A stretch of 12,723 nt of DNA from Gammaproteobacteria bacterium (GTDB lineage: Bacteria > Pseudomonadota > Gammaproteobacteria > Eutrophobiales > Eutrophobiaceae), in contig JABHFC010000316.1 of NCBI GenBank assembly GCA_018676275.1, forward strand, positions 1-12,723, in the 5' to 3' direction. Of the stretch, positions 1 to 8,057 are shown piece after piece (position 1 is the first letter of the stretch; every line of letters begins with the position of its first letter). A program made the translations under genes and the position numbers. The notes below the pieces were generated by a model, which was not told the DNA's origin, did not search any database, and was given only the letters and a program-made list of their open reading frames with translations.

Positions 1-618
1 GAAGTCTATGCCGCTGATAAATTATTTGCCACGCTTGATACCACCTTACGCAAAGTCTTTTTTATACCCGGTAAGCAGGCGGTTTTAAGTGATACTGTGG
101 GCTTTATCAGGCATATTCCACATGATCTGATCGAGTCATTTAATGCCACGCTCGAGGAAATCAAGGAAGCTGATTTGCTACTGCATGTTATTGATGCAAA
201 TGATGAGCAGCGTCATGCGCGTATGCAACAGGTGAATCAGGTGATAGAGGAAATTGGTGCTGCGCATGTGCCGCAAATTGAAGTGTTTAATAAAATTGAT
301 CTGAACGAATCAATGTCGGTTCGACAGGAATCAGGTGATGACCGGGCCACGCGTATATGGCTGTCAGCCAGGCTGGGAACAGGGATAGAAGAGTTAAAAC
401 AACTTATTGCCGGGAAAGTATGGGCCGACAGTGCAGTGCATAAACTACATTTACCAGCCAGCGCAGGTAAGCTCAGGGCGAGTCTGTATCAACATGGTGC
501 TGTTTGTGAAGAATCAGAACACGATGCCGGTGGCTGGCTAATGGAAGTCAACCTGGAACCGTCACTGTTTCGGAAGCTCTGTCATCATCACGGTTTAGAG
601 AAGGCTTTGATCTCCTGA
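1..618 (+). CDS. hflX: GTPase HflX, C-terminal part (5' end outside window)
   Basis: HflX is a GTP-binding protein that binds the 50S subunit and splits stalled or heat-damaged ribosomes in the cytosol. The reading frame is open from the first base, so the gene is cut by the window edge; 205 residues are visible. In them I see the switch I region (ATLDTT, residues 10-15), the G3 motif DTVG at 31-34 followed by FIRHIPH, the G4 motif NKID at 97-100 and the G5 serine-alanine at 122-123. The last 65 or so residues are the small C-terminal domain usual in this family. The N-terminal HflX domain and the G1 P-loop lie upstream. A GTG at 97 falls inside G3 and cannot be the true start. hflK follows after 124 bases, the usual gammaproteobacterial order. 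The identification is firm. Confidence 0.96.
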   Translation, partial: EVYAADKLFATLDTTLRKVFFIPGKQAVLSDTVGFIRHIPHDLIESFNATLEEIKEADLLLHVIDANDEQRHARMQQVNQVIEEIGAAHVPQIEVFNKIDLNESMSVRQESGDDRATRIWLSARLGTGIEELKQLIAGKVWADSAVHKLHLPASAGKLRASLYQHGAVCEESEHDAGGWLMEVNLEPSLFRKLCHHHGLEKALIS

Positions 619-681
619 GTAGGGCTTCAGGATATCTGACACATATCAGCTTTGTGATACTATGCGGACGCTGACTGAGCA

Positions 682-711
682 TTGTAATTCAACAGTAATT
701 TTGAGTATTTT
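682..711 (+). promoter_or_regulatory. Possible sigma-70 promoter for hflK
   Basis: In the 124-base gap between hflX and hflK a TTGTAA (682-687) and a TATTTT (706-711) lie 18 bases apart in an AT-rich stretch, about 30 bases before the hflK start. No terminator hairpin is visible after hflX, so hflK may also be read from upstream. The match to consensus is weak and this is inference only. Confidence 0.25.
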
Positions 712-742
712 TATTATTATCAAATAGATGGGAGTAGATTTA

Positions 743-1885
743 ATGGCTTGGAATGAACCACCGGGTGGCAACAAGGGTAAAGATCCTTGGGGCAATCGCG
801 GAAATGGCGAAGGACCACCTGATCTGGACGAAATAGTTCGCAAGATGCAACGCGGATTCGGCGGTCTGTTCGGCAACCGTCCTGCAGGAGTAGGTGGCAA
901 TAACTCACCAATGACATGGGTAATTATTGTATTAGTGCTTTTAGCCTGGCTCAGTTATGACATGTTTTATGCTATAGACGAACAGGAACGAGGAGTTGTG
1001 TTACGTTTCGGTGAATATGTGACGATTCTGCAACCTGGGCCAAATATTCGTATGCCCAGACCCGTCGAGAAAGTATATCGAATAAATGTTGGCCAGGTTC
1101 GAACCTTGACTCACAAGGCGACAATGTTGACCCAGGATGAAAATATTGTAGACGTGGAAGTAGCTGTGCAGTGGCAAATCAGTGATCCTGCAGCATACAT
1201 ATTTAACGTTAATCAACCTGCTGCGACTTTACGTCAGGTAACGGAGAGTGCCGTCAGACGTGTAATAGGTAAAAACAGACTTGATTTCGTGCTTACTGAG
1301 GGGCGTGCTCAAATCGCCCAGGATCAGAAAATAGTGATGCAGGAAATTCTTAATGAATACGCTTCAGGTATTCTGGTGGTGACAGTGGAAATGCAACCAG
1401 CCAAACCACCGGAGCAGGTTAAGGCTGCCTTTGATGATGCTATTAAGTCGCGCGAGGATGAACAGCGAATTGTTAATGAAGCGGAAGCCTATAGTAATGA
1501 CATTATCCCAAAGGCAAGGGGTGCTGCGGCGCGTTTACGAGAAGAGTCAAATGCCTACAAGAGCAAAGTTATTGCCAAGGCTGAAGGTGAGGCCTCACGC
1601 TTTGTTCAATTGTTAGCAGAATACGAGAGAGCGCCGGCAATTACACGTGAGCGTTTGTATCTCGATTCTCTGGAAGCCGTCTTATCCAATACAAACAAGA
1701 TCATGATTGATACAGAAGGTTCCAATAGTTTGATGTACCTGCCGATTGATCAACTTCTGAAAAATAGAAGTAACAGCACACTAAACGATATTGTCCCACG
1801 GGAATTCAATCCGGATAATCCAGGTGCGCAATCACTTCAAAACATGCGTGATCGGGCAAGCGATAGATTACGGGGGAATAGATAA
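743..1885 (+). CDS. hflK: FtsH protease modulator HflK (SPFH/band 7 protein)
   Basis: HflK forms, with HflC, a large membrane complex that encloses the FtsH protease and limits its access to membrane substrates. The 380-residue protein has a Gly/Asn/Pro-rich cytosolic N-terminus (MAWNEPPGG, then GPPDLDEIVRKM, a stretch typical of HflK), one membrane helix at about 57-75, a band 7/SPFH domain from about 77 to 260 with EQERGVVLRFGEY near its start, a charged alanine-rich helix to about 300, and a polar tail. I chose the ATG at 743 rather than the in-frame ATG at 728. The family normally begins MAWN, and a GGGAG Shine-Dalgarno sequence at 730-734 sits 8 bases before 743 but would lie inside the coding region if 728 were used. 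hflC starts directly after the stop codon, indicating cotranscription and probably translational coupling. Confidence 0.96.
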   Translation: MAWNEPPGGNKGKDPWGNRGNGEGPPDLDEIVRKMQRGFGGLFGNRPAGVGGNNSPMTWVIIVLVLLAWLSYDMFYAIDEQERGVVLRFGEYVTILQPGPNIRMPRPVEKVYRINVGQVRTLTHKATMLTQDENIVDVEVAVQWQISDPAAYIFNVNQPAATLRQVTESAVRRVIGKNRLDFVLTEGRAQIAQDQKIVMQEILNEYASGILVVTVEMQPAKPPEQVKAAFDDAIKSREDEQRIVNEAEAYSNDIIPKARGAAARLREESNAYKSKVIAKAEGEASRFVQLLAEYERAPAITRERLYLDSLEAVLSNTNKIMIDTEGSNSLMYLPIDQLLKNRSNSTLNDIVPREFNPDNPGAQSLQNMRDRASDRLRGNR

Positions 1886-2749
1886 ATGTATCCGAAAATA
1901 GTTATTACAATACTGATAGCTGCCTTACTGGGTTCAATGTCTGTATTCAGGGTAGAGCAATGGGAACAGGCAATCGTTTTTAGATTTAAAGAAGTACATC
2001 GAACTAAAAATGAACCCGGTTTACATTTTATGGTGCCCTTTATTGATACTGCACAAAAGTTTTCAACACAATTATTGAATGTAGATCAGGATCCACAGCG
2101 ATTTCTCACAGTAGAGAAAAAGGATGTAATTGTTGATTACTATGCAAAATGGAAAATATCAAACGTTGAAATTTTTTACACCGCAACCAAAGGTGGGGAC
2201 TTCACTTATGCAAATACCCTGATTGGTCAACGTATCAATACTGCCTTACGTGATGAATTTGGTAAGCGAACTGTGCAGGAAGTGGTTGCCAGTGAGCGTG
2301 GAGAAACCTTTGATATAGTACAGACTGCGACTTCACAGTTGCCAGGTGAACTTGGTGTTACTGTGAAAGATGTGCAAACTAAACGAATTGATTTGCCGGA
2401 AGAGGTTAGTCACTCAGTTTATGAGCGTATGCGTGCTGAGCGCTTACGTGTCGCAAAGGATTTTCGTGCACGGGGTGAAGAAGCCGCAGAAAGAATTGAG
2501 GCCAAGGCAGACAGGGATCGTGAAGTTATACTTGCTGAGGCTTATCGCGATGCAGAGACAATTCGTGGTGAAGGTGATGCACAATCAACGGAAATTTATG
2601 CAGCTGCCTTTGGCAAGAATGAAGAATTTTACTCTATGTATCGTAGTTTGAATGCATATAAAAATGTATTTTCAAAGGGTAACGATATTTTATTGCTGAA
2701 GCCTGACTCTGAGTTTTTTAGATATTTCAATAAATCTAAAGGTAAGTAA
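1886..2749 (+). CDS. hflC: FtsH protease modulator HflC (SPFH/band 7 protein)
   Basis: HflC is the partner of HflK in the membrane complex that regulates FtsH. The protein has 287 residues, close to the family's usual length. It has an N-terminal signal-anchor helix at about 4-20 and then the SPFH domain beginning VEQWEQAIVFRFKEV. VDYYAKWKI at 84-91 and LPEEVSHSVYERMRAER at 170-186 are typical of HflC. A long charged helix follows (about 180-235), and the C-terminus contains FYSMYRSLNAYKNVF. The ATG follows the hflK TAA with no gap, and a GGGGG run at 1871-1875 provides the ribosome binding site inside the end of hflK. Compared with HflK it lacks the glycine-rich N-terminal extension, as expected for this pair. 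Confidence 0.97.
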   Translation: MYPKIVITILIAALLGSMSVFRVEQWEQAIVFRFKEVHRTKNEPGLHFMVPFIDTAQKFSTQLLNVDQDPQRFLTVEKKDVIVDYYAKWKISNVEIFYTATKGGDFTYANTLIGQRINTALRDEFGKRTVQEVVASERGETFDIVQTATSQLPGELGVTVKDVQTKRIDLPEEVSHSVYERMRAERLRVAKDFRARGEEAAERIEAKADRDREVILAEAYRDAETIRGEGDAQSTEIYAAAFGKNEEFYSMYRSLNAYKNVFSKGNDILLLKPDSEFFRYFNKSKGK

Positions 2750-2768
2750 TTTGAAACAGGTTCTGTAT

Positions 2769-2794
2769 AAACGCCGGGCTAACGCTCGGCGTTT
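2769..2794 (+). terminator. Hairpin after hflC, probable terminator or attenuator
   Basis: AAACGCCG (2769-2776) pairs perfectly with CGGCGTTT (2787-2794). A G-T wobble and two further pairs (GC, CG) close the inner part over a TAAC loop, giving an 11-bp stem. The following bases (GTATGT) are only moderately T-rich, so termination may be partial. The last three bases of the stem also belong to a second inverted repeat, TTTGTA-TG-TACAAA at 2792-2805, so the two structures could compete. The hairpin separates hflKC from the DUF2065-hisZ genes. Confidence 0.6.
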
Positions 2795-2846
2795 GTATGT
2801 ACAAAACACCAATATCGATCAGAGTTTATAGGAGACTGGTTTTTTA

Positions 2847-3032
2847 ATGTGGGGCGAACTCTTAACTGCTTTGGCTTTGGTGTTTATTCTTGAGGGCATC
2901 ATGCCGTTTATCAACCCGAATGGTTTGCGTAAAATGTTCGCGCTTGCATTACAACTTGATGACACTACTTTACGTTTTGTGGGGCTGAGCAGCATGATTG
3001 CCGGCCTGGTTCTGCTTTATATTGTGCATTGA
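2847..3032 (+). CDS. DUF2065 family small membrane protein (YjeT-like)
   Basis: This 61-residue protein matches the DUF2065/YjeT family, found between hflC and purA in many gammaproteobacteria; its role is not known to me. It has two hydrophobic helices (about 5-22 and 43-60) joined by a short polar loop with the family's NPNGLRKM signature at 24-31. It is probably an inner-membrane hairpin protein. GGAG at 2831-2834 is a likely ribosome binding site, though its 12-base spacing to the ATG is a little long. The TGA stop overlaps an ATG by two bases (ATGA at 3032-3035). That ATG opens a five-codon frame ending exactly at the hisZ start, so translation may continue from this gene into hisZ. The family call is firm; a function cannot be inferred from the sequence. 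Confidence 0.9.
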   Translation: MWGELLTALALVFILEGIMPFINPNGLRKMFALALQLDDTTLRFVGLSSMIAGLVLLYIVH

Positions 3033-3045
3033 TGAATAAATCGAT

Positions 3046-4227
3046 ATGACAAAGAAAAATCGCTGGCTGTTACCGGAAGGAATTGAAGAAATATTGCCTC
3101 CGCATGCCGCACAGGTAGAAAGTTTATGCAGGAGTATTCTGGATTTATTTAATGTCTGGGGTTATGAGCTGGTCATGCCTCCGTTGATTGAATACCTGGA
3201 TTCCCTGTTAACTGGAACAGGTGAAGATCTTGATTTACAAACCTTTAAAATAACAGATCAACTAAGTGGTCGCAGTATGGGCTTGCGTGCTGATATGACA
3301 CCACAGGTTGCACGTATTGATGCACATATTCTCAAAAGTGAATTTCCTACCAGGCTTTGTTATTTAGGCACAGTAGTTCACACCAGGCCGGGTGGTCACG
3401 GCGGGACACGTGCGCCCTTACAGGTAGGTGCTGAACTGCATGGTCATGCCGGAGTGGAAAGCGACGCAGAGATACTGTGTTTGATGCTAAAAACATTGCA
3501 ATTGACTGGTCTTAATAATATTCATGTTGATCTTGGTCATGTTGGAATTTACAGAGGACTCGTTAAAGATCTAAATTTGAGTGCGGAACAGGAATCAATG
3601 TTATTCGATGCCCTGCAACGCAAGGCAAAGGCAGAATTAAAGGAGATGCTTGCAGAATGGTCCTTAAGTAGTGATATCGCTGAGATGATTTTAAGTTTGA
3701 ATGATTTAAACGGCGACATATCTGTGCTTGATGAAGCACGACACTGCCTGGCTGCTGCGGGTGAAGAGGTTCTTGCCTGCATAGACGAACTGGAAAAAAT
3801 AGCTGTATTAGCAATACGACAAATTAAAGATGCTCCCTTGTATTTTGACCTGGCCGAATTACGTGGTTATCACTATTACACTGGTTTTACTTTTGCGGCT
3901 TACCTGCCTGGTCAGGGACAGGGTATCGCTTTTGGTGGAAGATATGATGATGTGGGAGCAGCCTTCGGCCGAGCACGACCCGCTACCGGGTTTAGCACAG
4001 ACGTAAAAACCATCTTCTCACTTTCAAAACAGCCTGAAAAAACCAGTTCCGCTATTTTTGCTTCCTATTCAGAAGTACCGGGCTTAAGCGAAGCAGTACA
4101 GAGATTGCGTGAGCAGGGTGAGATCGTTATATTTGAATTACCGGGGCAGACTGGTACTGCGAAAGAAATGAATTGCGATCGACAACTGCAACTAAAAGAA
4201 GGAAAGTGGCAAGTTGTTAGTCTTTAA
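3046..4227 (+). CDS. hisZ: ATP phosphoribosyltransferase regulatory subunit HisZ
   Basis: HisZ is a histidyl-tRNA synthetase-like protein without synthetase activity. It assembles with the short form of HisG to make ATP phosphoribosyltransferase, the first step of histidine synthesis, and is needed for activity and histidine feedback. The 393 residues show the class II synthetase fold: WLLPEGIEEILPPHA near the start, a motif-2-like stretch MGLRADMTPQVARI at 78-91, HTRPGG at 112-117, ELRGYHYYTGFTF at 271-283, and a motif-3-like FGGRYDDVGAAFGRARPATG at 296-315. The ATG has no strong Shine-Dalgarno sequence and overlaps the TGA of a five-codon frame (ATGA at 3046-3049), suggesting re-initiation from the DUF2065 gene. 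No hisG is nearby. hisZ just before purA is common in Pseudomonas-like gammaproteobacteria but absent from Escherichia. Confidence 0.95.
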   Translation: MTKKNRWLLPEGIEEILPPHAAQVESLCRSILDLFNVWGYELVMPPLIEYLDSLLTGTGEDLDLQTFKITDQLSGRSMGLRADMTPQVARIDAHILKSEFPTRLCYLGTVVHTRPGGHGGTRAPLQVGAELHGHAGVESDAEILCLMLKTLQLTGLNNIHVDLGHVGIYRGLVKDLNLSAEQESMLFDALQRKAKAELKEMLAEWSLSSDIAEMILSLNDLNGDISVLDEARHCLAAAGEEVLACIDELEKIAVLAIRQIKDAPLYFDLAELRGYHYYTGFTFAAYLPGQGQGIAFGGRYDDVGAAFGRARPATGFSTDVKTIFSLSKQPEKTSSAIFASYSEVPGLSEAVQRLREQGEIVIFELPGQTGTAKEMNCDRQLQLKEGKWQVVSL

Positions 4228-4272
4228 AAATTTTATTATTGAATAATTGATTTGTGAAATCACGGTAAGCTT

Positions 4273-5565
4273 ATGGGAAAGAATGTAGTTGTTATCGGCA
4301 GTCAGTGGGGAGATGAAGGCAAGGGAAAAATTGTTGATCTTCTTACCGAACGTGTAAGCGCAGTTGCTCGCTTTCAGGGTGGACATAACGCTGGTCATAC
4401 GGTGGTTATCGACGGTGAGAAAACAATATTACATCTGATCCCGTCTGGCATCTTGCATGATGGAGTGCAATGTCTGATCGGCAATGGCGTTGTCCTGAGT
4501 CCTTCTGCCTTGCTGGAAGAAATAAAGATGCTTGATGAGAACGGCATACCTGCGCGTGAACGTCTTGGCATCAGTGAAGCCTGTACATTGATATTGCCTT
4601 ATCACGTAAGTCTGGATCAGGCGCGGGAAAAGGCCAGAGGCAATGCGCCTATTGGAACAACAGGAAGAGGTATTGGTCCTGCCTATGAAGATAAGGTCGC
4701 CAGACGTGCCTTGCGAGTAGGAGATCTAATGCACAGAAAACGCTTCGCCGCCAAACTCGGTGAAGTACTCGATTACCATAATTTTTCCCTGCAACACTAT
4801 TACAAAGAAACGCCACTGGACTTTCAAAAGATCCTGGACGAAACATTGGCGATGGCGGAAGACATCATACCAATGGTGATTGACGTTTCTGAAAGGCTGT
4901 ATGAAATACAAAGAGAGGGCGGCAATATAATGTTTGAAGGTGCGCAGGGTACCTTGCTTGATATAGATCACGGCACGTATCCTTATGTAACTTCATCGAA
5001 TACAACATCGGGCGGAGCAGCAACGGGGACTGGTGTCGGACCAAGAAACTTCGACTACATTCTGGGTATTACCAAAGCCTATACAACGCGTGTTGGCTCG
5101 GGTCCTTTTCCTACAGAGTTATTTGATCATATGGGTGAACATCTTGCAAAACGTGGACATGAATTTGGCGCGACAACAGGTCGGCCACGTCGTTGTGGCT
5201 GGTTTGATGCAGTATCTTTAAACAGATCAATTCAAATTAACAGTCTCACGGGTTTGTGTATCACAAAGCTGGATGTTCTTGATGGACTTGATTCCATACA
5301 GATTTGTACTGGTTATATGATTAATGGTGAAGAACGTTCTACGCCGCCGGTTGGTGCTGAAGCGTTCGAAGAATGTAAACCTGTTTATGAAGAACTTCCC
5401 GGCTGGCAGGAATCAACCGTCGGTATAAAAAACCTGGGTGAATTACCTGATAATGCAAAAAAATATCTAAATCGAATTGAAGATATTACGAACACGCCAA
5501 TTGATATTGTTTCGACAGGACCGGACAGGGCTGAAACAATCGTATTACGAGATCCATTTGACTAA
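4273..5565 (+). CDS. purA: Adenylosuccinate synthetase PurA
   Basis: PurA joins IMP and aspartate using GTP to give adenylosuccinate, the first committed step from IMP to AMP, in the cytosol. At 430 residues it has the usual bacterial length. Hallmarks are the glycine-rich loop GSQWGDEGKGK at 9-19 with the catalytic Asp14, GGHNAGHT at 36-43 with the catalytic His42, the IMP-binding GTTGRGIGPAYEDK at 128-141, FEGAQGTLLDIDHGTYP at 221-237, TTGRPRRCGW at 301-310, the guanine-binding TKLDVLDG at 331-338, and STGPDRAETI near the C-terminus. All expected catalytic positions are intact. The start is fixed by MGKNVVVIGSQWGDEG, the usual N-terminus. A 45-base AT-rich gap separates it from hisZ, and the next gene follows after 18 bases with its own ribosome binding site. 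Confidence 0.98.
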   Translation: MGKNVVVIGSQWGDEGKGKIVDLLTERVSAVARFQGGHNAGHTVVIDGEKTILHLIPSGILHDGVQCLIGNGVVLSPSALLEEIKMLDENGIPARERLGISEACTLILPYHVSLDQAREKARGNAPIGTTGRGIGPAYEDKVARRALRVGDLMHRKRFAAKLGEVLDYHNFSLQHYYKETPLDFQKILDETLAMAEDIIPMVIDVSERLYEIQREGGNIMFEGAQGTLLDIDHGTYPYVTSSNTTSGGAATGTGVGPRNFDYILGITKAYTTRVGSGPFPTELFDHMGEHLAKRGHEFGATTGRPRRCGWFDAVSLNRSIQINSLTGLCITKLDVLDGLDSIQICTGYMINGEERSTPPVGAEAFEECKPVYEELPGWQESTVGIKNLGELPDNAKKYLNRIEDITNTPIDIVSTGPDRAETIVLRDPFD

Positions 5566-5583
5566 GAGAAGGGAGTTATAGCC

Positions 5584-6387
5584 ATGAGCGCAAATGTGAG
5601 TGAAAAATCAAGCGAGGCAATATTATTACGAGAGGATTCTGATGGTATTTGTACACTGACCTTAAACAGGCCAAAACAATACAATGCCTTATCCGGCGAG
5701 TTGCTTACTGCGCTACAGAACACTCTGGATGATATTAGTCAGAATGACGATGTTCGTGTGGTGATCATTGCCGCAAATGGCAAGGCTTTCTGCCCCGGGC
5801 ATGATTTGAAAGAGATGCGTTCCAGTGAAGATAAAGCTTTTCATCAGGAACTATTCAGCAAATGCGGAAAGATGATGCTGACGATTAATCAAATGCCACA
5901 GCCTGTAATTGCCCAGGTAAATGGTATAGCCACAGCAGCAGGTTGTCAGCTGGTTGCCAATTGCGATCTGGCTGTTGCCACCGAAGATTCCCGTTTCGCT
6001 GTATCCGGTATTAATGTTGGTCTGTTCTGTTCTACTCCGGCGGTTCCTTTGAGTCGAAACTTACCACGTAAACAGGCAATGCAAATGCTGTTAACGGGTG
6101 ATTTTATATCTGCTGAGACGGCTTTACATTATGGTTTGCTTAACGATGTTGTTAAAGCTGAAGAACTCCAGCAAACAAGCAGAGAGCTTGCCGAAAAAAT
6201 TGTTGCGAAGTCGTCTCTGGCTATCAAATTGGGCAAAGATATGTTTTATAAACAGTTACCAATGGATCTGTCCGAAGCCTATGCTTATGCAGCAGAAAAA
6301 ATGGCCTGCAATATGGATAGCGAAGATGCCCGCGAAGGTATTGATGCGTTTATTGAAAAACGTAAACCGGAATGGAAAGGTAAATAA
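5584..6387 (+). CDS. Crotonase-fold protein, ECHDC3-like, lacking both catalytic glutamates
   Basis: This 267-residue protein has the crotonase (enoyl-CoA hydratase/isomerase) fold that binds acyl-CoA. Visible elements are TLNRPKQYNALS at 25-37, the first oxyanion-hole segment FCPGHDLKEM at 69-78, the second around VNGIATAAGCQLVANCDLAVA at 112-132, and the C-terminal FIEKRKPEWK. By my alignment to rat mitochondrial hydratase, the two catalytic glutamates (rat E144 and E164) are replaced by Gln122 (in AGCQL) and Gly142 (in VSGINVG). AAGCQLVA, INVGLFCSTP and FYKQLP closely resemble mitochondrial ECHDC3, so I place it there rather than with true hydratases. Ordinary hydration activity is therefore unlikely, and its reaction is unknown. 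GGGAG at 5572-5576 is the ribosome binding site. It lies 18 bases after purA and 32 before the acyl-CoA ligase, probably in one transcript. Confidence 0.9.
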   Translation: MSANVSEKSSEAILLREDSDGICTLTLNRPKQYNALSGELLTALQNTLDDISQNDDVRVVIIAANGKAFCPGHDLKEMRSSEDKAFHQELFSKCGKMMLTINQMPQPVIAQVNGIATAAGCQLVANCDLAVATEDSRFAVSGINVGLFCSTPAVPLSRNLPRKQAMQMLLTGDFISAETALHYGLLNDVVKAEELQQTSRELAEKIVAKSSLAIKLGKDMFYKQLPMDLSEAYAYAAEKMACNMDSEDAREGIDAFIEKRKPEWKGK

Positions 6388-6419
6388 AATTCTGAACATC
6401 TCTTAAGCGGAGAATAACT

Positions 6420-8057
6420 GTGAACCGGAATAACCAGTACTCCACCGATCTGGACAAGAATCCAGCCAACTTTACCGCCTTATCACCACTCACTTTCATT
6501 GAACGTGCGGCATCGGTATATCCTGAACGCCTTGCCGTTATTTATGGAGACACCCGCAGGAATTGGGCAGAGACCTATTCACGCTGTCGTCGCTTAGCTT
6601 CTGCGCTTGATAAAAGAGGTATAAATACAGGTGATACTGTTGCCGTCATGTTGCCAAACATTCCGGCAATGGTGGAAGTACATTTCGCTGTACCGATGAC
6701 AGGTGCAGTTTTAAATGCACTGAATATTCGTCTGGATGCCGATGCAATTGCTTTTATGTTGCAGCATGGTGAAGCGAAAATAATTTTAACTGACAGGGAG
6801 TTCTCCGAAACTATCAGGAAAGCAGTTGCGCAACTGGATGATAAGCCGCTAATTATTGATGTTGATGATCCTGAATTCAGCGGTGGTGAATTTATCGGCG
6901 AAATGGAATATGAAAAATTCCTCGAACAGGGTGATGCCGATTATGACTGGCAATTACCTGAGGATGAATGGCAGGCGATTTCCCTCGGTTATACCTCCGG
7001 CACAACCGGGGATCCAAAAGGGGTTGTTACCCATCATCGTGGTGCCCATTTGAATGCTGTGTCGAATATTCTTTCATGGAACATGAGCGTTCATCCTGTC
7101 TATCTCTGGACTTTGCCTCTGTTTCATTGCAATGGCTGGTGTTTTCCGTGGACTGTTGCTGCCTTAAGTGGCACCAATGTCTGTTTGCGTGCGGTCAGAG
7201 CCGATGACATTTTCGAATTAATGAAAAAGGAAAAAGTCACACATTTATGTGGGGCGCCTATTGTTTTGAATATGATGGCTAACGCTAATGAGGGTATGAA
7301 AGCAGGGATTGATCATCAGGTGAATATCATGACGGCAGCCTCTGCACCACCGCCAGCAGTTCTGGAAGCCATGCAAAAAATGAATTTTAAAGTGACACAT
7401 TGTTATGGTCTGACAGAAACCTACGGTCCTGCAGTAGTCTGTGCCTGGCACGAGGAATGGGATGAACTGCCTATTACCGAACAGGCAGAACTTAAATCAC
7501 GGCAGGGAGTACGTTACCCGATGCTGGAGAAACTGGTAGTTGCTGATCCCGAAACACTGGTGCCGGTTCCACGCGATGGTGAAACCATTGGTGAAATCAT
7601 GTTTAAAGGTAATGTTGTGATGAAAGGTTATCTGAAGAATCCTGACTCAACAAAGAAGGCGTTTGAAGGGGGTTGGTTTCATAGCGGTGATCTGGCAGTT
7701 TGTCACAAAGATGGTTACGTTGAGATCCGGGATCGTTCCAAGGACATCATAATTTCAGGTGGTGAAAATATTTCCAGTATTGAAATAGAAAAAACGCTGT
7801 ATCGTCATCCGGCAGTAATGGAAGCTGCAGTGGTTGCGCAACCCGATGAAAAATGGGGTGAGACTCCATGTGCATTTATTTCACTCAGAGATAATGCTAA
7901 CGATATAAGTGAACAGGACATAATTACCTTTTGCCGTGAGAATATGGCGCATTTTAAGGCGCCCAAAACTGTTATTTTTGGTCCTTTACCGAAAACATCA
8001 ACAGGAAAAATTCAGAAATATGTACTACGCCAACAGGCAGAGGATAAACAACAGTGA
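6420..8057 (+). CDS. AMP-forming acyl-CoA ligase, DmdB-like group
   Basis: This 545-residue enzyme of the ANL superfamily should activate a carboxylic acid with ATP to an acyl-adenylate and then form the CoA thioester. Core motifs are all present: the phosphate loop YTSGTTGDPKG at 191-201, YGLTETYG at 329-336, the SGD at 422-424, the hinge region RDRSKDIIISGGENIS at 437-452, and the C-terminal PKTSTGKIQK with the catalytic Lys530. LPLFHCNGW at 232-240 and ALNIRLDADAIAFML at 100-114 point to the group that contains methylmercaptopropionate-CoA ligase (DmdB) and plant AAE/BZO1-type ligases. The substrate cannot be fixed from sequence; medium-chain or methylthio acids are both possible. The start is GTG, preceded by GCGGAG (6407-6412). 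The stop overlaps the next gene's GTG (GTGA, 8054-8057). Confidence 0.93.
   Translation: MNRNNQYSTDLDKNPANFTALSPLTFIERAASVYPERLAVIYGDTRRNWAETYSRCRRLASALDKRGINTGDTVAVMLPNIPAMVEVHFAVPMTGAVLNALNIRLDADAIAFMLQHGEAKIILTDREFSETIRKAVAQLDDKPLIIDVDDPEFSGGEFIGEMEYEKFLEQGDADYDWQLPEDEWQAISLGYTSGTTGDPKGVVTHHRGAHLNAVSNILSWNMSVHPVYLWTLPLFHCNGWCFPWTVAALSGTNVCLRAVRADDIFELMKKEKVTHLCGAPIVLNMMANANEGMKAGIDHQVNIMTAASAPPPAVLEAMQKMNFKVTHCYGLTETYGPAVVCAWHEEWDELPITEQAELKSRQGVRYPMLEKLVVADPETLVPVPRDGETIGEIMFKGNVVMKGYLKNPDSTKKAFEGGWFHSGDLAVCHKDGYVEIRDRSKDIIISGGENISSIEIEKTLYRHPAVMEAAVVAQPDEKWGETPCAFISLRDNANDISEQDIITFCRENMAHFKAPKTVIFGPLPKTSTGKIQKYVLRQQAEDKQQ

Noticed and set aside
728..742. Earlier in-frame ATG for hflK at 728
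   Set aside because: It would bury the GGGAG ribosome binding site inside the gene, and the family normally begins MAWN, which matches the ATG at 743.
646..900. Minus-strand frame opposite the hflK start
   Set aside because: The proline- and arginine-rich product is the complement of the glycine-rich HflK N-terminus and shows no family features or ribosome binding site.
5584..6387. Crotonase as DmdD (methylthioacryloyl-CoA hydratase) or an ordinary enoyl-CoA hydratase
   Set aside because: Both catalytic glutamates those enzymes need are replaced, and the conserved stretches match the ECHDC3 group instead.
6098..6406. 102-codon plus-strand frame overlapping the end of the crotonase gene
   Set aside because: It is a shifted reading of the crotonase codons with no ribosome binding site and no family resemblance.
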